The position numbers were made by a program, and so were the translations under genes. DNA of 53,621 nucleotides from Flavimaricola sp. (GTDB lineage Bacteria > Pseudomonadota > Alphaproteobacteria > Rhodobacterales > Rhodobacteraceae). Shown in pieces: positions 44,094-53,583 of this stretch. Where the stretch lies: the NCBI GenBank assembly GCA_020629175.1, contig JAHDDU010000003.1, positions 1-53,621 of the forward strand. The letters are read 5' to 3'. The notes below the pieces were generated by a model, which was given only the letters and a program-made list of their open reading frames with translations, was not told where the DNA came from and did not search any database. Each line of letters starts with the position of its first letter. Positions within the stretch are counted from its first letter, which is position 1.

Positions 44094-45707
44094 TTAACTC
44101 TGTTCCTTGATCCGGTCCCGCAGGACAAACTTTTGAATTTTTCCCGTCGATGTCTTGGGAAGCTCCCCAAAGACAACAGCCTTGGGCGTCTTGAACCCCG
44201 CCAAATGCTCGCGGCAGAACGCCATGATGCCCGCCGCATCCTCGGCAGCCCCCTCGCGCAGCTCGACACAGGCGCATGGCACCTCGCCCCACTTGTCATC
44301 GGCCTTGGCCACGACGGCGGCGGCCTGCACATCGGGATGCTTGTAGAGCACGCCTTCAACCTCAACGCTTGAGATATTTTCACCACCCGAGATGATGACA
44401 TCCTTCAGCCGGTCCTTGATCTGGATATACCCATTGGGGTGCATCACCGCCCCATCGCCAGACCAGAACCAGCCGTTCTCAAACGCCTCGGCCGTGGCCT
44501 CAGGGTTCTTGTAGTAGCCCTTCATCACTGTGTTACCACGGATGACGATCTCGCCCTGTGTCGCACCATCGCGTGGCACATCCTTGCCTGTCTCGCGATC
44601 GATCACGCGGGTTTCCTCGACCATCGGCATCGCGATGCCCTGGTAGGACTGTTTCTCAGCCTGCGCGCCACTGGCGAGCGCGCCCCAGTCATCTTGCCAC
44701 AGACATTGGGTGATGTGGCCATAGGTCTCGGTCAGGCCGTAGACCTGTTCGACGTTCAGGCCCATCGATCCCATTTTCTCGAGGATCGCGGGCGGTGGGG
44801 GAGCGCCGGCGGTAAAGGCATTTATCGGCGGATCAAAGGGTTCCGCAGGCTTGTCCGGGCTATCAGCAAGCATTTGCAGAATGATCGGCGCGCCACCGAA
44901 ATGTGTCACCTTTTCTTCGACGAACGCGCGAATGATGCGATCCGGTGCCGGGTTGCGGGTGAAAACTGTCGTGCCACCGACAATCGGCATCATCCACGGA
45001 TGACCCCAGCCATTGCAGTGAAACATTGGCACCACAGACAGATACTTGGGATAATGCGCCATCTGCCAACCCGCCGCCGTACCCATCGCCATCAGGTACG
45101 CCCCACGGTGATGGTACACAACGCCCTTGGGTCTGCCAGACGTGCCTGAGGTGTAGTTCAGGCAACAGGCCTGCCACTCATCCTCGGGCAGGGGCATGGG
45201 CCCCTCGAGCGGATCCGCGTCCAGCAGCGTTTCATAGCTGCCCGCACCCTCAAAACCTTCTTCGGCATCGCGGATTTCGAGCAGTGGAATCTTTGTTCCG
45301 TTGATCTCAAAGGCCCGCTCAACCAGCGGTGTGAACTCGGCATCCACGATGACCAACTTCGCGTCACCATGCGACAGGATGTAGGCCACAGTTTCCGCCT
45401 CAAGGCGCGTGTTGATTGCATTGAGAACAGCCCCGGCCATGGGCACCGCGAAATGCAGCTCAGCCAAGACGGGGATGTTGGGGCAGATCACCGCCACCGT
45501 ATCCCCCCTGCCAATCCCGCGGGACAGCAAGCCAGCCGTGATCCGGCGCACACGCTGACCAACGTCAGCCCAGGTCAGGCGTGTGGCGCCATAGACATAA
45601 GCCTCGCGGTGGCCGTGCACATCCTCGGCCCGATTTAGGAATGAAATGGGCGAGAGCGGCACAAAGTTGGCCGCGACTTGCTCCATAGCTTCAAAATGCT
45701 CGCGCAT
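44094..45707 (-). CDS. AMP-dependent acyl-CoA ligase, candidate methylmercaptopropionyl-CoA ligase (DmdB)
   Basis: About 537 residues from ATG 45707 with GGGAGG upstream; the frame is open 19 codons earlier. P-loop YTSGTSGRPKGVVYHHRG is clear, followed by GLTETYGHI and the C-terminal GGENISSVEVE and LPKTSTGKIQKF. It belongs to the medium/short-chain acyl-CoA synthetase group. Next to dmdA and acuI, activation of methylmercaptopropionate to its CoA ester is the likely job, but related fatty-acyl ligases look the same at motif level, so the DmdB name is provisional. Confidence 0.85.
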   Translation of the reverse strand: MREHFEAMEQVAANFVPLSPISFLNRAEDVHGHREAYVYGATRLTWADVGQRVRRITAGLLSRGIGRGDTVAVICPNIPVLAELHFAVPMAGAVLNAINTRLEAETVAYILSHGDAKLVIVDAEFTPLVERAFEINGTKIPLLEIRDAEEGFEGAGSYETLLDADPLEGPMPLPEDEWQACCLNYTSGTSGRPKGVVYHHRGAYLMAMGTAAGWQMAHYPKYLSVVPMFHCNGWGHPWMMPIVGGTTVFTRNPAPDRIIRAFVEEKVTHFGGAPIILQMLADSPDKPAEPFDPPINAFTAGAPPPPAILEKMGSMGLNVEQVYGLTETYGHITQCLWQDDWGALASGAQAEKQSYQGIAMPMVEETRVIDRETGKDVPRDGATQGEIVIRGNTVMKGYYKNPEATAEAFENGWFWSGDGAVMHPNGYIQIKDRLKDVIISGGENISSVEVEGVLYKHPDVQAAAVVAKADDKWGEVPCACVELREGAAEDAAGIMAFCREHLAGFKTPKAVVFGELPKTSTGKIQKFVLRDRIKEQS

Positions 45708-45733
45708 CACGCTCCTCCCAAAGCGATCAGGTC

Positions 45734-46363
45734 TTACTTGGGCCCGTGCCAGTCGATCTGACAAATCTCAGCAGATCGGCCATCAAAGTCCCAAACACGC
45801 CCGTGGCTGCGCACGCGGCCCTGTGTGGCGGTCGCCACGGTGATGTCAGGGCCCATCCAATATTCCGTATTGGTGATGACCATGTCTTTGCCCTCATTGC
45901 CGCCAACAGGAACAATCTCACCCTTGATCTTTTTGCCCACAACCAAGCGTCGGGCATTGCCTTCGGTGGTAAACGACACATCCTCGCGCTCAGCGCCCAG
46001 AAACTCACCCACAAGCATCTTGAAAAGACCCGTCGTGCCGCGTGCAGCCCCGCTAAAGATGGCCTCAAGGGCTGCAAACGCCTCATCGCTCGCGCGGTTG
46101 TCGATGTAGGCCGCAACCTTCCAGTTGCCCCGCGCCATGTTGCCGGGGATATCCATCACAAGGCCGACGTTCAAACCAGACAGATCAATGTCGCCGTAGT
46201 GACCACTGTCGATCCGCACACCTGACCATGCTTGGCAATAGCCCTCTGTGGGCGGATGCTTGCCAAGGCTCACAACGCACGGGCAAAACACCGTGCAGTT
46301 ACAGTTCAGGATCAATTCACCTTTGATCGACCACTCGGTCGTCCCAACGCCGTCCAATGCCAT
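45734..46363 (-). CDS. DUF1326 protein
   Basis: A 209-residue soluble protein with the DUF1326 start WSIKGELILNCNCTVFCPCV, where the Cys motifs CNC and CPC may bind metal or form disulfides. No signal peptide. Function unknown. It is paired with the DUF2182 gene 12 nt upstream, a recurring pair in proteobacteria, and lies 26 nt before the ligase gene of the dmd operon. Confidence 0.88.
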   Translation of the reverse strand: MALDGVGTTEWSIKGELILNCNCTVFCPCVVSLGKHPPTEGYCQAWSGVRIDSGHYGDIDLSGLNVGLVMDIPGNMARGNWKVAAYIDNRASDEAFAALEAIFSGAARGTTGLFKMLVGEFLGAEREDVSFTTEGNARRLVVGKKIKGEIVPVGGNEGKDMVITNTEYWMGPDITVATATQGRVRSHGRVWDFDGRSAEICQIDWHGPK

Positions 46364-46375
46364 TCTCTTGTCTCC

Positions 46376-47122
46376 CTAGATTACCAGCCACAGGGCGCCC
46401 GCGATCAACGCGACGCCCAGCGGCCGTGTCAGCCAACGCCCAATATCGGGCAATTTCTCCAAAACCATGATCACCGTGGCGAGCCCCATGAACGCGAGGT
46501 TCATGACCCCCCCGACAAAGGCCAGCAGCATCAGCGCCCAGCAACACCCAAGGCACACAAGACCCAGCCGCAAACCATTGCGCCAAGGTCCTTCCTCAAA
46601 ATGCTGCATAAAGAAAACCAAGGGCGCGCGGCATTTGCTCAGGCAGGCCTCTTTCGCCGGGCTGAACTGATAGAGCCCAGCCAACAGCAACAGGCCCGCA
46701 GACAACCACACCGACCGGCTGTCGCCAAAATCGCTGACCAATTCAGCGCGGAACAGCACCATCTGTATGGCCGCGGCAAAGATCGAAAACCCAGCCCAAA
46801 CCGCCAAGTAGGCCGCAACTAACGGGCCAAGGCGTGCGCCGGCGTGCGACAGCTCTTCATATGTCGCAAAGGCAGGCAAGGCCGTGGGGGCCATCATCGC
46901 CGCTGACATCAGCGCCCACATCGCGACCATGCGCAGATAGCCACCCATATCTGGCGTGACGACACACAAGGCCGCAATGAAATCAGACCCAAAGATCAGC
47001 GCCCCTTCGCGCAATTCAGGTGGGACGGCCATCGCGTAAAGCACACCCCAAGCGCCAAGGATCAGCCCGAAAAGGGCCAACCAATGCACACCTGCCATGG
47101 CTCTGACGCGGGCTGAAATCAA
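46376..47122 (-). CDS. DUF2182 integral membrane protein
   Basis: About 248 residues with six or so membrane segments (GVHWLALFGLILGAWGVLYA, MVAMWALMSAAMMAPTALPA, and others). The MWALMSAAMMAPTA stretch and the Cys pair in SKCRAPLVFF fit DUF2182, annotated as predicted metal-binding membrane protein. Start chosen at TTG 47122, 7 nt after GGGAGG; TTG 47137 overlaps that site and ATG 47098 has none. It is the first gene of the five-gene minus-strand operon ending with acuI, and divergent from the GntR regulator. Confidence 0.85.
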   Translation of the reverse strand: MISARVRAMAGVHWLALFGLILGAWGVLYAMAVPPELREGALIFGSDFIAALCVVTPDMGGYLRMVAMWALMSAAMMAPTALPAFATYEELSHAGARLGPLVAAYLAVWAGFSIFAAAIQMVLFRAELVSDFGDSRSVWLSAGLLLLAGLYQFSPAKEACLSKCRAPLVFFMQHFEEGPWRNGLRLGLVCLGCCWALMLLAFVGGVMNLAFMGLATVIMVLEKLPDIGRWLTRPLGVALIAGALWLVI

Positions 47123-47156
47123 TCTTCGTCCTCCCAAACGAATCTTGCTTTTTAAA

Positions 47157-47180
47157 TGTCAGACTTTTAAATGTCTGACA
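47157..47180. promoter_or_regulatory. GntR/FadR-type operator
   Basis: A perfect inverted repeat, TGTCAGAC and GTCTGACA, separated by 8 bp (TTTTAAAT), in the 59-bp gap between the DUF2182 operon and the divergent GntR gene, ending 1 nt before its ATG. The position would block both promoters, fitting autoregulation and control of the dmd operon. Confidence 0.75.
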
Positions 47181-47181
47181 A

Positions 47182-47913
47182 ATGAAAATTGATACCACAT
47201 CCCCAGACCTCTCCGCCCAGATCGCCAAAGCCATCCGCGAGGCCATCATCTCGGGCGAGCTGTCAGTCAACGACCGCCTGCCTTCAGAGGCAGAACTGTC
47301 CGAGCAATTCGACGTCGGCCGCACGACGGTGCGTGAAGCGCTAAAGCGACTTGCGGCGCAAAACCTGATCCGCACGCAACGCGGCGCCTTTGGTGGGGCT
47401 TTCGTCAATAAACAAAGCTTTCAAGACGCCCAAGCCGCCCATATCACCACATCCACTCTGCTTCTGAGCATGAACGACGTGAGTTTTGACACCGCGTGGG
47501 AAGCCCGCTTTGCGCTCGAGGCAGCCTGCGCACCGCTGTCGTGTCAGCGCCGTACTGCCGATCACCTCGCCACAATGCGGGCCGAGATTCACCGTCAGGG
47601 GCAGCCGGGACTGACAGATGAGGCCTTTTGCGCCAGCGACGTCGCCTTTCACCGCGCGCTCGTGGACGGGGCCCAAAACCCGGTCCTCTCTTACCAATTG
47701 GCCGGCGCGGTTGAGGCGATTGAGCCGCTAATGAATATGATTACTTTTACCGCCCGGTCACGCGAGGCGATCTGTGACATGCACACCAGCATCGCGGACG
47801 GGCTGGAGGCACAAGACAGCAAAACTGTTGAAGCGGGCCTCAGCGCACTGGAAACCTACACGCTGACGCTCGCGCGGGACGTGATCACATCCCGCGACCA
47901 ACAGCGCCGCTAG
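47182..47913 (+). CDS. FadR/GntR-family regulator of the dmd operon (probable)
   Basis: A 243-residue regulator. The N-terminal winged helix has AKAIREAIISGELSVNDRLP, SEAELSEQFDVGRTTVREAL and KRLAAQNLIRTQRG, the GntR signature. The C-terminal FCD-type helical domain (about 90-235) holds FEARFALEAACAPL and FHRALVDGAQNP with likely metal/ligand His residues. No ribosome site precedes the ATG, and the operator ends 1 nt before it, suggesting a leaderless message. An ATG at 47171 opens a five-codon frame overlapping the start. Ligand unknown, perhaps DMSP or acryloyl/propionyl-CoA. It converges on secA with a 22-nt gap. Confidence 0.9.
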   Translation: MKIDTTSPDLSAQIAKAIREAIISGELSVNDRLPSEAELSEQFDVGRTTVREALKRLAAQNLIRTQRGAFGGAFVNKQSFQDAQAAHITTSTLLLSMNDVSFDTAWEARFALEAACAPLSCQRRTADHLATMRAEIHRQGQPGLTDEAFCASDVAFHRALVDGAQNPVLSYQLAGAVEAIEPLMNMITFTARSREAICDMHTSIADGLEAQDSKTVEAGLSALETYTLTLARDVITSRDQQRR

Positions 47914-47935
47914 ACAATACTCTTCGCAAAGAGTT

Positions 47936-50644
47936 TTAAAGCGCGCCGTGGCAATGTTTGAACTTTTTGCCAGACCCGCAAGGACAGACATCATTGCGGC
48001 CGGGTGAGCCCCATGTCGACGGATCGTCTTCAACGAAACCTTCACGTGCTGTGCCGGTTTGCGCCGTCCCCGCAATCGCTGGTGAGGTGGCCCGGGCGAC
48101 CCCTGCGGCAGCAGCCTTTTGCTGCTCCGCCATTTGCCGCACCAAGGCCTCTTGCTCTTCCTTGGTCATGGGGCGGATCTGCGCGAGTTTCTGCGTCACG
48201 TCGGTACGCAATCCGTCAAGGAGCCCTTCAAACAGCTGAAAGCTCTCGGTCTTGTATTCATTCAGCGGATCACGCTGGGCATAACCGCGGAACCCGACAA
48301 CAGACCGCAAGTGCTCGAGCGTCAGAAGATGCTCGCGCCATTTGCCGTCCATCGTCTGCAGGATCAGCTGCTTTTCGATGTTGCGCATTGCCTCGGGGCC
48401 AAAGGCTTCAGCTTTTTCCGCCATGAAGGCATCTGCAGCTTCCGCCAGACGTTCGGCCATGACCTCTTGATCAACGCCTTCTTCCTCGCCCCAAGCCACA
48501 ACAGGCGCATCAATGCCCAACTGAACTTTCGCGGCTTCGGCCAGCGCCTCTGTGTCCCATTGATCTGCATAGGACTTGGGCGGCATGTGGCCATCAACCA
48601 GATCGTCAATCACCTGATGGCGCATGTCCTGCACGATTTCGGACAAGTCCTGACTTTCCATGATCTCGCGACGCTGGCCAAAGATAACCTTGCGCTGCTC
48701 ATTCATCACATCGTCAAACTTCAGAAGCTGTTTGCGGACATCAAAGTTGCGGCCCTCGACCTTGGCCTGCGCCCGCTCCAATGACTTGTTCACCCAAGGG
48801 TGAACAATCGCTTCACCCTCTTTCATACCAAGTCGGCTGAGGACCTTGTCCAAACGTTCGGACCCAAAGATCCGCATCAGATCGTCTTCAAGGCTAAGGA
48901 AGAACGACGATCGCCCCGGATCGCCCTGACGGCCAGAACGGCCACGCAGCTGATTGTCAATCCGGCGGCTTTCATGGCGCTCTGTCGCCAGAACAAATAG
49001 CCCGCCTGCCTCCAGCACCTTCTGCTTTTCATCGGCATGCTCGGCTTCGACCCGCGCCCGTACGACGCCGGGATCAGCCTCGGGGTCCAACGCCAGCGCA
49101 TTCAGCACCTTCATCTCAACATTGCCGCCAAGCTGGATGTCCGTACCGCGTCCGGCCATGTTCGTCGCAATCGTCACAGCCCCAAGCTGGCCCGCATCGG
49201 CCACAATCTGCGCCTCCTGCTCATGCTGGCGCGCGTTCAGCACATTGTGCGGAATGCCCTCTTTCTTCAGCAGTTGCGCCAGAAACTCAGATTTCTCAAT
49301 CGACGTCGTCCCAACAAGGATCGGCTGACCCTTTGCATGCGCTTCCTTGATCGAGTTTACGACGCCATCGAACTTTTCCTTGGCGGTACGATAGACCTGA
49401 TCATGCTCATCTTCTCGGGCGATCGGCTTGTTCGTCGGCACTTCAACCACGCCGAGGCCGTAGATCGAGAGGAATTCTTCCTCTTCCGTCAGCGCCGTCC
49501 CTGTCATGCCGGACAGTTTCTCGTAAAGGCGGAAGTAGTTTTGGAACGTGACCGACGCGAGGGTCACATTCTCAGGCTGAATGGCAAGATTTTCCTTGGC
49601 CTCAATCGCCTGATGCAATCCGTCGGACAAGCGACGGCCAACCATCATCCGGCCGGTGAATTCGTCAATCAGCACCGCCTGACCATCGCGGACGATGTAA
49701 TCCTTATCCTTGGTGAACAGCTTGTGCGCCCGCAGACCCTGGTTCACGTGATGCACGATAGTCGTACTTTCGGGGTCATACAGGGTCTGGCCCTCAGGCA
49801 AGAGGCCCTCCTCGGTCAGACGACTCTCAAGAAAATCGTTTCCTTCATCCGTAAAGGACACGCCGCGGGTTTTCTCGTCGAGCGTATAATGCTCCTCGAC
49901 CAACTCCGGGATCAACTTGTCGATCGTGATATAAAGCTCAGATCGGTCTTGTGACGGGCCAGAGATGATCAGTGGTGTCCGCGCCTCATCAATCAGGATC
50001 GAGTCCACCTCGTCCACAATAGCAAAATGATGCGGTCGCTGGCTCATCTGGCTCAGGTCCGATTTCATGTTGTCGCGCAGATAATCGAACCCAAGTTCAT
50101 TGTTGGTCGCATAGGTTACGTCAGCGGCATAGGCCTCTTTCTTCTCACCCTCTGGCTGCTGAGGGTAGACAACGCCAGTCTTGAGGCCGAGAGCACCATA
50201 GACCTTTGACATCCACTCTGCATCACGCTTGGCCAGATAATCGTTGACCGTCACAACATGCACGCCTTTGCCCGTGAGCGCGTTCAGATAGGCAGGAAAC
50301 GTCGCAACGAGGGTTTTGCCCTCACCTGTCTTCATCTCAGAGATATTGCCCTGGTGCAGGAAAATGCCCCCCATCAGCTGCGTGTCAAAGGCGCGTAGAC
50401 CCAGCGCCCGTTTGGCCGCTTCACGACAATTCGCAAAGGCTTCGGGCAGAAGATCGTCAAGGCTCTCACCGCCCATCGCACGTTTGGCAAGCGCTTCCGT
50501 CTTGTCCTTTATAGCCTCGTCTGAGAGGGCTTCGAACTCGGGCTCCAAGGCGTTGATCTTGGCAATCAGCGGGCGGGTTGCTTTGACTTTACGGTCATTT
50601 GCAGTGCCAAAAATCTTTTTGGCGATAGTTCCCATTCCGAGCAT
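47936..50644 (-). CDS. secA: Protein translocase ATPase SecA
   Basis: A 902-residue SecA. Walker A is [17 protein letters not shown], followed by [18 protein letters not shown], the [19 protein letters not shown] motif and [16 protein letters not shown]. The C-terminal zinc motif is [14 protein letters not shown], which binds SecB or ribosomes. It drives Sec-dependent export at the inner membrane. ATG 50644 has GGGAAGA upstream. Length matches the family. Confidence 0.98.
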   Translation of the reverse strand: MLGMGTIAKKIFGTANDRKVKATRPLIAKINALEPEFEALSDEAIKDKTEALAKRAMGGESLDDLLPEAFANCREAAKRALGLRAFDTQLMGGIFLHQGNISEMKTGEGKTLVATFPAYLNALTGKGVHVVTVNDYLAKRDAEWMSKVYGALGLKTGVVYPQQPEGEKKEAYAADVTYATNNELGFDYLRDNMKSDLSQMSQRPHHFAIVDEVDSILIDEARTPLIISGPSQDRSELYITIDKLIPELVEEHYTLDEKTRGVSFTDEGNDFLESRLTEEGLLPEGQTLYDPESTTIVHHVNQGLRAHKLFTKDKDYIVRDGQAVLIDEFTGRMMVGRRLSDGLHQAIEAKENLAIQPENVTLASVTFQNYFRLYEKLSGMTGTALTEEEEFLSIYGLGVVEVPTNKPIAREDEHDQVYRTAKEKFDGVVNSIKEAHAKGQPILVGTTSIEKSEFLAQLLKKEGIPHNVLNARQHEQEAQIVADAGQLGAVTIATNMAGRGTDIQLGGNVEMKVLNALALDPEADPGVVRARVEAEHADEKQKVLEAGGLFVLATERHESRRIDNQLRGRSGRQGDPGRSSFFLSLEDDLMRIFGSERLDKVLSRLGMKEGEAIVHPWVNKSLERAQAKVEGRNFDVRKQLLKFDDVMNEQRKVIFGQRREIMESQDLSEIVQDMRHQVIDDLVDGHMPPKSYADQWDTEALAEAAKVQLGIDAPVVAWGEEEGVDQEVMAERLAEAADAFMAEKAEAFGPEAMRNIEKQLILQTMDGKWREHLLTLEHLRSVVGFRGYAQRDPLNEYKTESFQLFEGLLDGLRTDVTQKLAQIRPMTKEEQEALVRQMAEQQKAAAAGVARATSPAIAGTAQTGTAREGFVEDDPSTWGSPGRNDVCPCGSGKKFKHCHGAL

Positions 50645-50820
50645 TTAGATCTTCCCTGACAAACTGGCGGCGAATTGATGAGCAGGCTGCTTGCTGCGCC
50701 GAGGCCTGCGGCCTAAGTATGGGGCAAGACATGCCCGCTTTCGGCCTCTAGGCGATGTAAGGGGGCACTGTACTCGTGTCAACGTTGCGGCCAGAAACGC
50801 CGCCTATTGAAGGAAAAGAC

Positions 50821-51666
50821 ATGCTCAAAATCACCACAGCACTGGGACTTTGCATGGCGTTGGCAGCCCCAGTGGCCGCTCAGGACGCCCCGACCGCTGA
50901 CACAGTCGTGGCCACAGTGAATGGCGTGGACATTACGCTGGGCCAGATGATCGTCGCGCGTGCCGGGCTGCCGCAGCAATACCAGCAGCTTCCCGCCGAG
51001 GTCCTGTTTGACGGCGTGCTTGACCAACTGGTCCAACAGCAAATCCTCGCAGGCACAGTCGAGGAAGAACCTCGACGTGTGGCCATCGCCATTGAAAACG
51101 AGCGCCGTCTTTTGATGGCAGGCGAAGTGGTCCAGGAGATCACCGACGCGGCCATCACGGATGAAGCCGTACAGGCTGCTTATGATGAAGCCTTTGCCAC
51201 AGAAGAGCCAATCCAAGAGTACAACGCGTCCCACATCCTCGTCGACACGATGGAAGAAGCCGAGGCTGTTTTGGAGCGTATCGCTGCCGGTGAGGCGTTC
51301 AGTGACCTCGCGATGGAATTGTCGACTGATCCGGGCTCTGGCGCCAATGGCGGCAATCTTGGCTGGTTTGGACCGGGCATGATGGTTGCACCATTTGAAC
51401 AGGGGGTTATGGCCCTCGAGGTGGGAGAAGTGTCGGAGATCATCGAAACGCAGTTCGGCTTTCACGTCATCCTGCTGAACGATAGCCGCGAGCAAGAGCC
51501 GCCCGCACTCGACACGATCCGCGCCGACATTGAATCAAGCCTGCGCGAAACCGCCATTCAGGAGCGCCTCGCCGAGCTGACAGAGGCCGCAGACATTGTG
51601 CGCCCCGAAGAAGGGGATTTCGACCCAACACTCCTGACGGATCTGAGCCTTCTCTCTGACGAATGA
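50821..51666 (+). CDS. Exported parvulin-type peptidyl-prolyl isomerase
   Basis: About 281 residues from ATG 50821 (GAAGGA upstream). Signal peptide 1-20 (MLKITTALGLCMALAAPVAA). An N-terminal helical region (about 25-125) precedes the parvulin domain (about 130-225), with YNASHILVDTMEEAEAVLER, DPGSGANGGNLGWFGPGMMV and TQFGFHVILL. It assists folding of exported proteins. A useful neighbour to secA, which is divergent. Its stop overlaps the argJ start. Confidence 0.93.
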   Translation: MLKITTALGLCMALAAPVAAQDAPTADTVVATVNGVDITLGQMIVARAGLPQQYQQLPAEVLFDGVLDQLVQQQILAGTVEEEPRRVAIAIENERRLLMAGEVVQEITDAAITDEAVQAAYDEAFATEEPIQEYNASHILVDTMEEAEAVLERIAAGEAFSDLAMELSTDPGSGANGGNLGWFGPGMMVAPFEQGVMALEVGEVSEIIETQFGFHVILLNDSREQEPPALDTIRADIESSLRETAIQERLAELTEAADIVRPEEGDFDPTLLTDLSLLSDE

Positions 51667-52883
51667 CGCAAAAGGTATCTCCATTGGCCCCAAAGGGCTT
51701 TCCAACGCTCCCCCTCGTGGGGGGCGTTCGGTTTTCGACGGCCGCCGCTGGCATCAAATACACGAACCGTACCGACGTTATGCTTGCAGAACTCGCCCCG
51801 GGGACCGCAATCGCCGGGGTGTTCACAACCTCGGCCACACGATCGTCCAACGTACTGGATTGTCAGGCCAAGCTTGGCGGTGACCCCTCCGCCGGAGCTG
51901 CGATCATCGTGAATTCTGGCAATTCCAATGCCTTTACCGGCAAAGCGGGCGATGGATCGGTTGAGGCCATTTGTGGTGCCACGGCAACGGCTCTTGGCGT
52001 CCCACCAAACCGCGTGTTCACCTCCTCAACCGGCGTCATTGGCGAGCGCCTCCCGCATGAGCGGATTACAGACAAAATCTCAGTTCTGGCCGAAACCTTG
52101 GCGGGCGACGCGATCCATGACGCAGCCCAGGCGATCATGACGACGGATACCTTTGCCAAAGGTGCCGGAACATCGCTCACAATTGGCGGCAAAACGGTCA
52201 ACATCGCAGGCATCGCCAAAGGCTCTGGCATGATCGCACCCGATATGGCGACGATGCTGGTCTACATCTTTACCGACGCGCAAATTGCACAGACTGACTT
52301 ACAGTCACTGCTCAGCGCCCACACGGGCCCCACGTTCAACAGCATCACCGTGGATAGCGATACGTCGACGTCGGACACATTGCTTCTTGCGGCGACGGGT
52401 GCCTCTGGTGTGGATGTGACTGGCAATGCCGCGTTCTCCACCGCCCTTTTTGATGTGATGCAAGACCTCGCCCATCAGGTGGTCCGTGATGGTGAGGGGG
52501 CGACGAAGTTTATCGAAGTGCGTGTGACAGGCGCGGCCACAGGTTCCGACGCGAAGAAGGTGGCCCTGGCCATCGCAAATTCACCCTTGGTCAAAACCGC
52601 CGTCGCGGGTGAGGATCCCAATTGGGGACGTGTCGTCATGGCCGTCGGAAAATCCGGCGCGCAGGCGGACCGCGACACACTCACCATTCGGTTTGGCAGC
52701 ATTCTTGTGGCCGAAAATGGCTGGGTGGCCGAAAGCTATACCGAAGAGGCGGGTGCTGCGTATATGAAGGGCGACCACATTGTCATTCACGCCGATTTGG
52801 GACTGTCCAATGGTCAAAGCACCGTTTGGACCTGCGATCTGACGCACGATTACATCAGTATCAACGCGGACTATCGATCATGA
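51663..52883 (+). CDS. argJ: Bifunctional glutamate N-acetyltransferase / ornithine acetyltransferase
   Basis: A 406-residue enzyme. The self-cleavage site is KGSGMIAPDMATMLVY, with Thr197 becoming the nucleophile of the beta chain. SGNSNAFTGKAG and SDTSTSDTLLLAATG are family-typical. It recycles acetyl between N-acetylornithine and glutamate in arginine synthesis. The start overlaps the PPIase stop (ATGA), and the stop overlaps the mutT start. Confidence 0.95.
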   Translation: MTQKVSPLAPKGFPTLPLVGGVRFSTAAAGIKYTNRTDVMLAELAPGTAIAGVFTTSATRSSNVLDCQAKLGGDPSAGAAIIVNSGNSNAFTGKAGDGSVEAICGATATALGVPPNRVFTSSTGVIGERLPHERITDKISVLAETLAGDAIHDAAQAIMTTDTFAKGAGTSLTIGGKTVNIAGIAKGSGMIAPDMATMLVYIFTDAQIAQTDLQSLLSAHTGPTFNSITVDSDTSTSDTLLLAATGASGVDVTGNAAFSTALFDVMQDLAHQVVRDGEGATKFIEVRVTGAATGSDAKKVALAIANSPLVKTAVAGEDPNWGRVVMAVGKSGAQADRDTLTIRFGSILVAENGWVAESYTEEAGAAYMKGDHIVIHADLGLSNGQSTVWTCDLTHDYISINADYRS

Positions 52884-53284
52884 GCAAACCCGTGATCCTC
52901 GTCTCGGCGGTTGCACTTGTTGACGCGGACGGCCGCATTCTGTTGGCGCAACGGCCAGAGGGTAAATCCATGGCCGGGCTTTGGGAATTTCCGGGTGGCA
53001 AAGTTGAGGAAGGCGAGACACCAGAAGAAGCCTTGATCCGCGAGTTGCAAGAAGAGCTGGGGATCAACACCTGGAACTCGTGCCTCTCCCCCTTGACGTT
53101 TGCATCGCACGGTTATGAGAATTTTCATCTTTTGATGCCAGTGTTTGTTTGCCGCAAATGGGACGGAACCCCCATTGCTCGTGAAGGACAGGTCCTAAAA
53201 TGGGTCCTGGGCAAAGACCTGAGGGATTATCCAATGCCACCCGCGGACATCCCTCTCATCCCAATCCTAAGGGATTGGGTATAA
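52880..53284 (+). CDS. mutT: MutT-type (8-oxo-dGTP) diphosphatase
   Basis: About 134 residues from ATG 52880, overlapping the argJ stop (ATGA). The Nudix box is GGKVEEGETPEEALIRELQE followed by ELGI, an exact GX5EX7REUXEEXGU match. It hydrolyses 8-oxo-dGTP to keep it out of DNA. The argJ-mutT pair is common in Rhodobacteraceae. Confidence 0.93.
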   Translation: MSKPVILVSAVALVDADGRILLAQRPEGKSMAGLWEFPGGKVEEGETPEEALIRELQEELGINTWNSCLSPLTFASHGYENFHLLMPVFVCRKWDGTPIAREGQVLKWVLGKDLRDYPMPPADIPLIPILRDWV

Positions 53285-53300
53285 CACGAAAGATTTGGTT

Positions 53301-53334
53301 GAAATTTGTGCGAAAATTTCAATAAATTTCAATA
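53301..53334. promoter_or_regulatory. AT-rich repeat block upstream of the micro-gene
   Basis: Inverted repeat GAAATTT and AAATTTC with a 6-nt loop (53301-53320), overlapping a tandem 10-bp repeat AATTTCAATA x2 (53315-53334). Much more AT-rich than the surroundings. A weak promoter (TTGTGA at 53349-53354, ACAATA 17 nt later) follows. Plausible regulator site for the small gene. Confidence 0.35.
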
Positions 53335-53402
53335 GATCACCATTTCCTTTGTGATTGTTTTGTGTAGATTAACAATAGGGATGGACTTGGGGGAGTGTAT
53401 CA

Positions 53403-53561
53403 ATGCTGAAAACAATCATCGTAGGCAGCTGTGTTTCGGTGCAGGGACTTTTGGTCCGGCAGCTTGAGAACGGCCGCATGGTGGTGCGAGTAGGCGAGCG
53501 TCTGTACGAAGGCGTCCCCGTGATACCACCTTTCAATTCCAATTGTCCTCAGCACGCCTGA
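53403..53561 (+). CDS. 52-residue small protein
   Basis: ATG 53403 with GGGGGAG 7 nt upstream, and a strong terminator 22 nt after the stop. The product starts MLKTIIVGSCVSVQGLLVR and contains GRMVVRVGERLYEGVPVIPP, a hydrophobic beta-rich pattern with two cysteines (one near residue 10, one near 48). No family recognised; I recall similar small proteins in roseobacters but cannot verify. Own AT-rich promoter region, ribosome site and terminator argue it is a real monocistronic gene. Confidence 0.7.
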   Translation: MLKTIIVGSCVSVQGLLVRQLENGRMVVRVGERLYEGVPVIPPFNSNCPQHA

Positions 53562-53583
53562 ACCCACCCGGCAGGCGTGAGTG

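Noticed and set aside
49037-49954. 305-codon plus-strand frame opposite secA
   Set aside because: secA is complete on the other strand with all motifs; antisense frame is a coding shadow.
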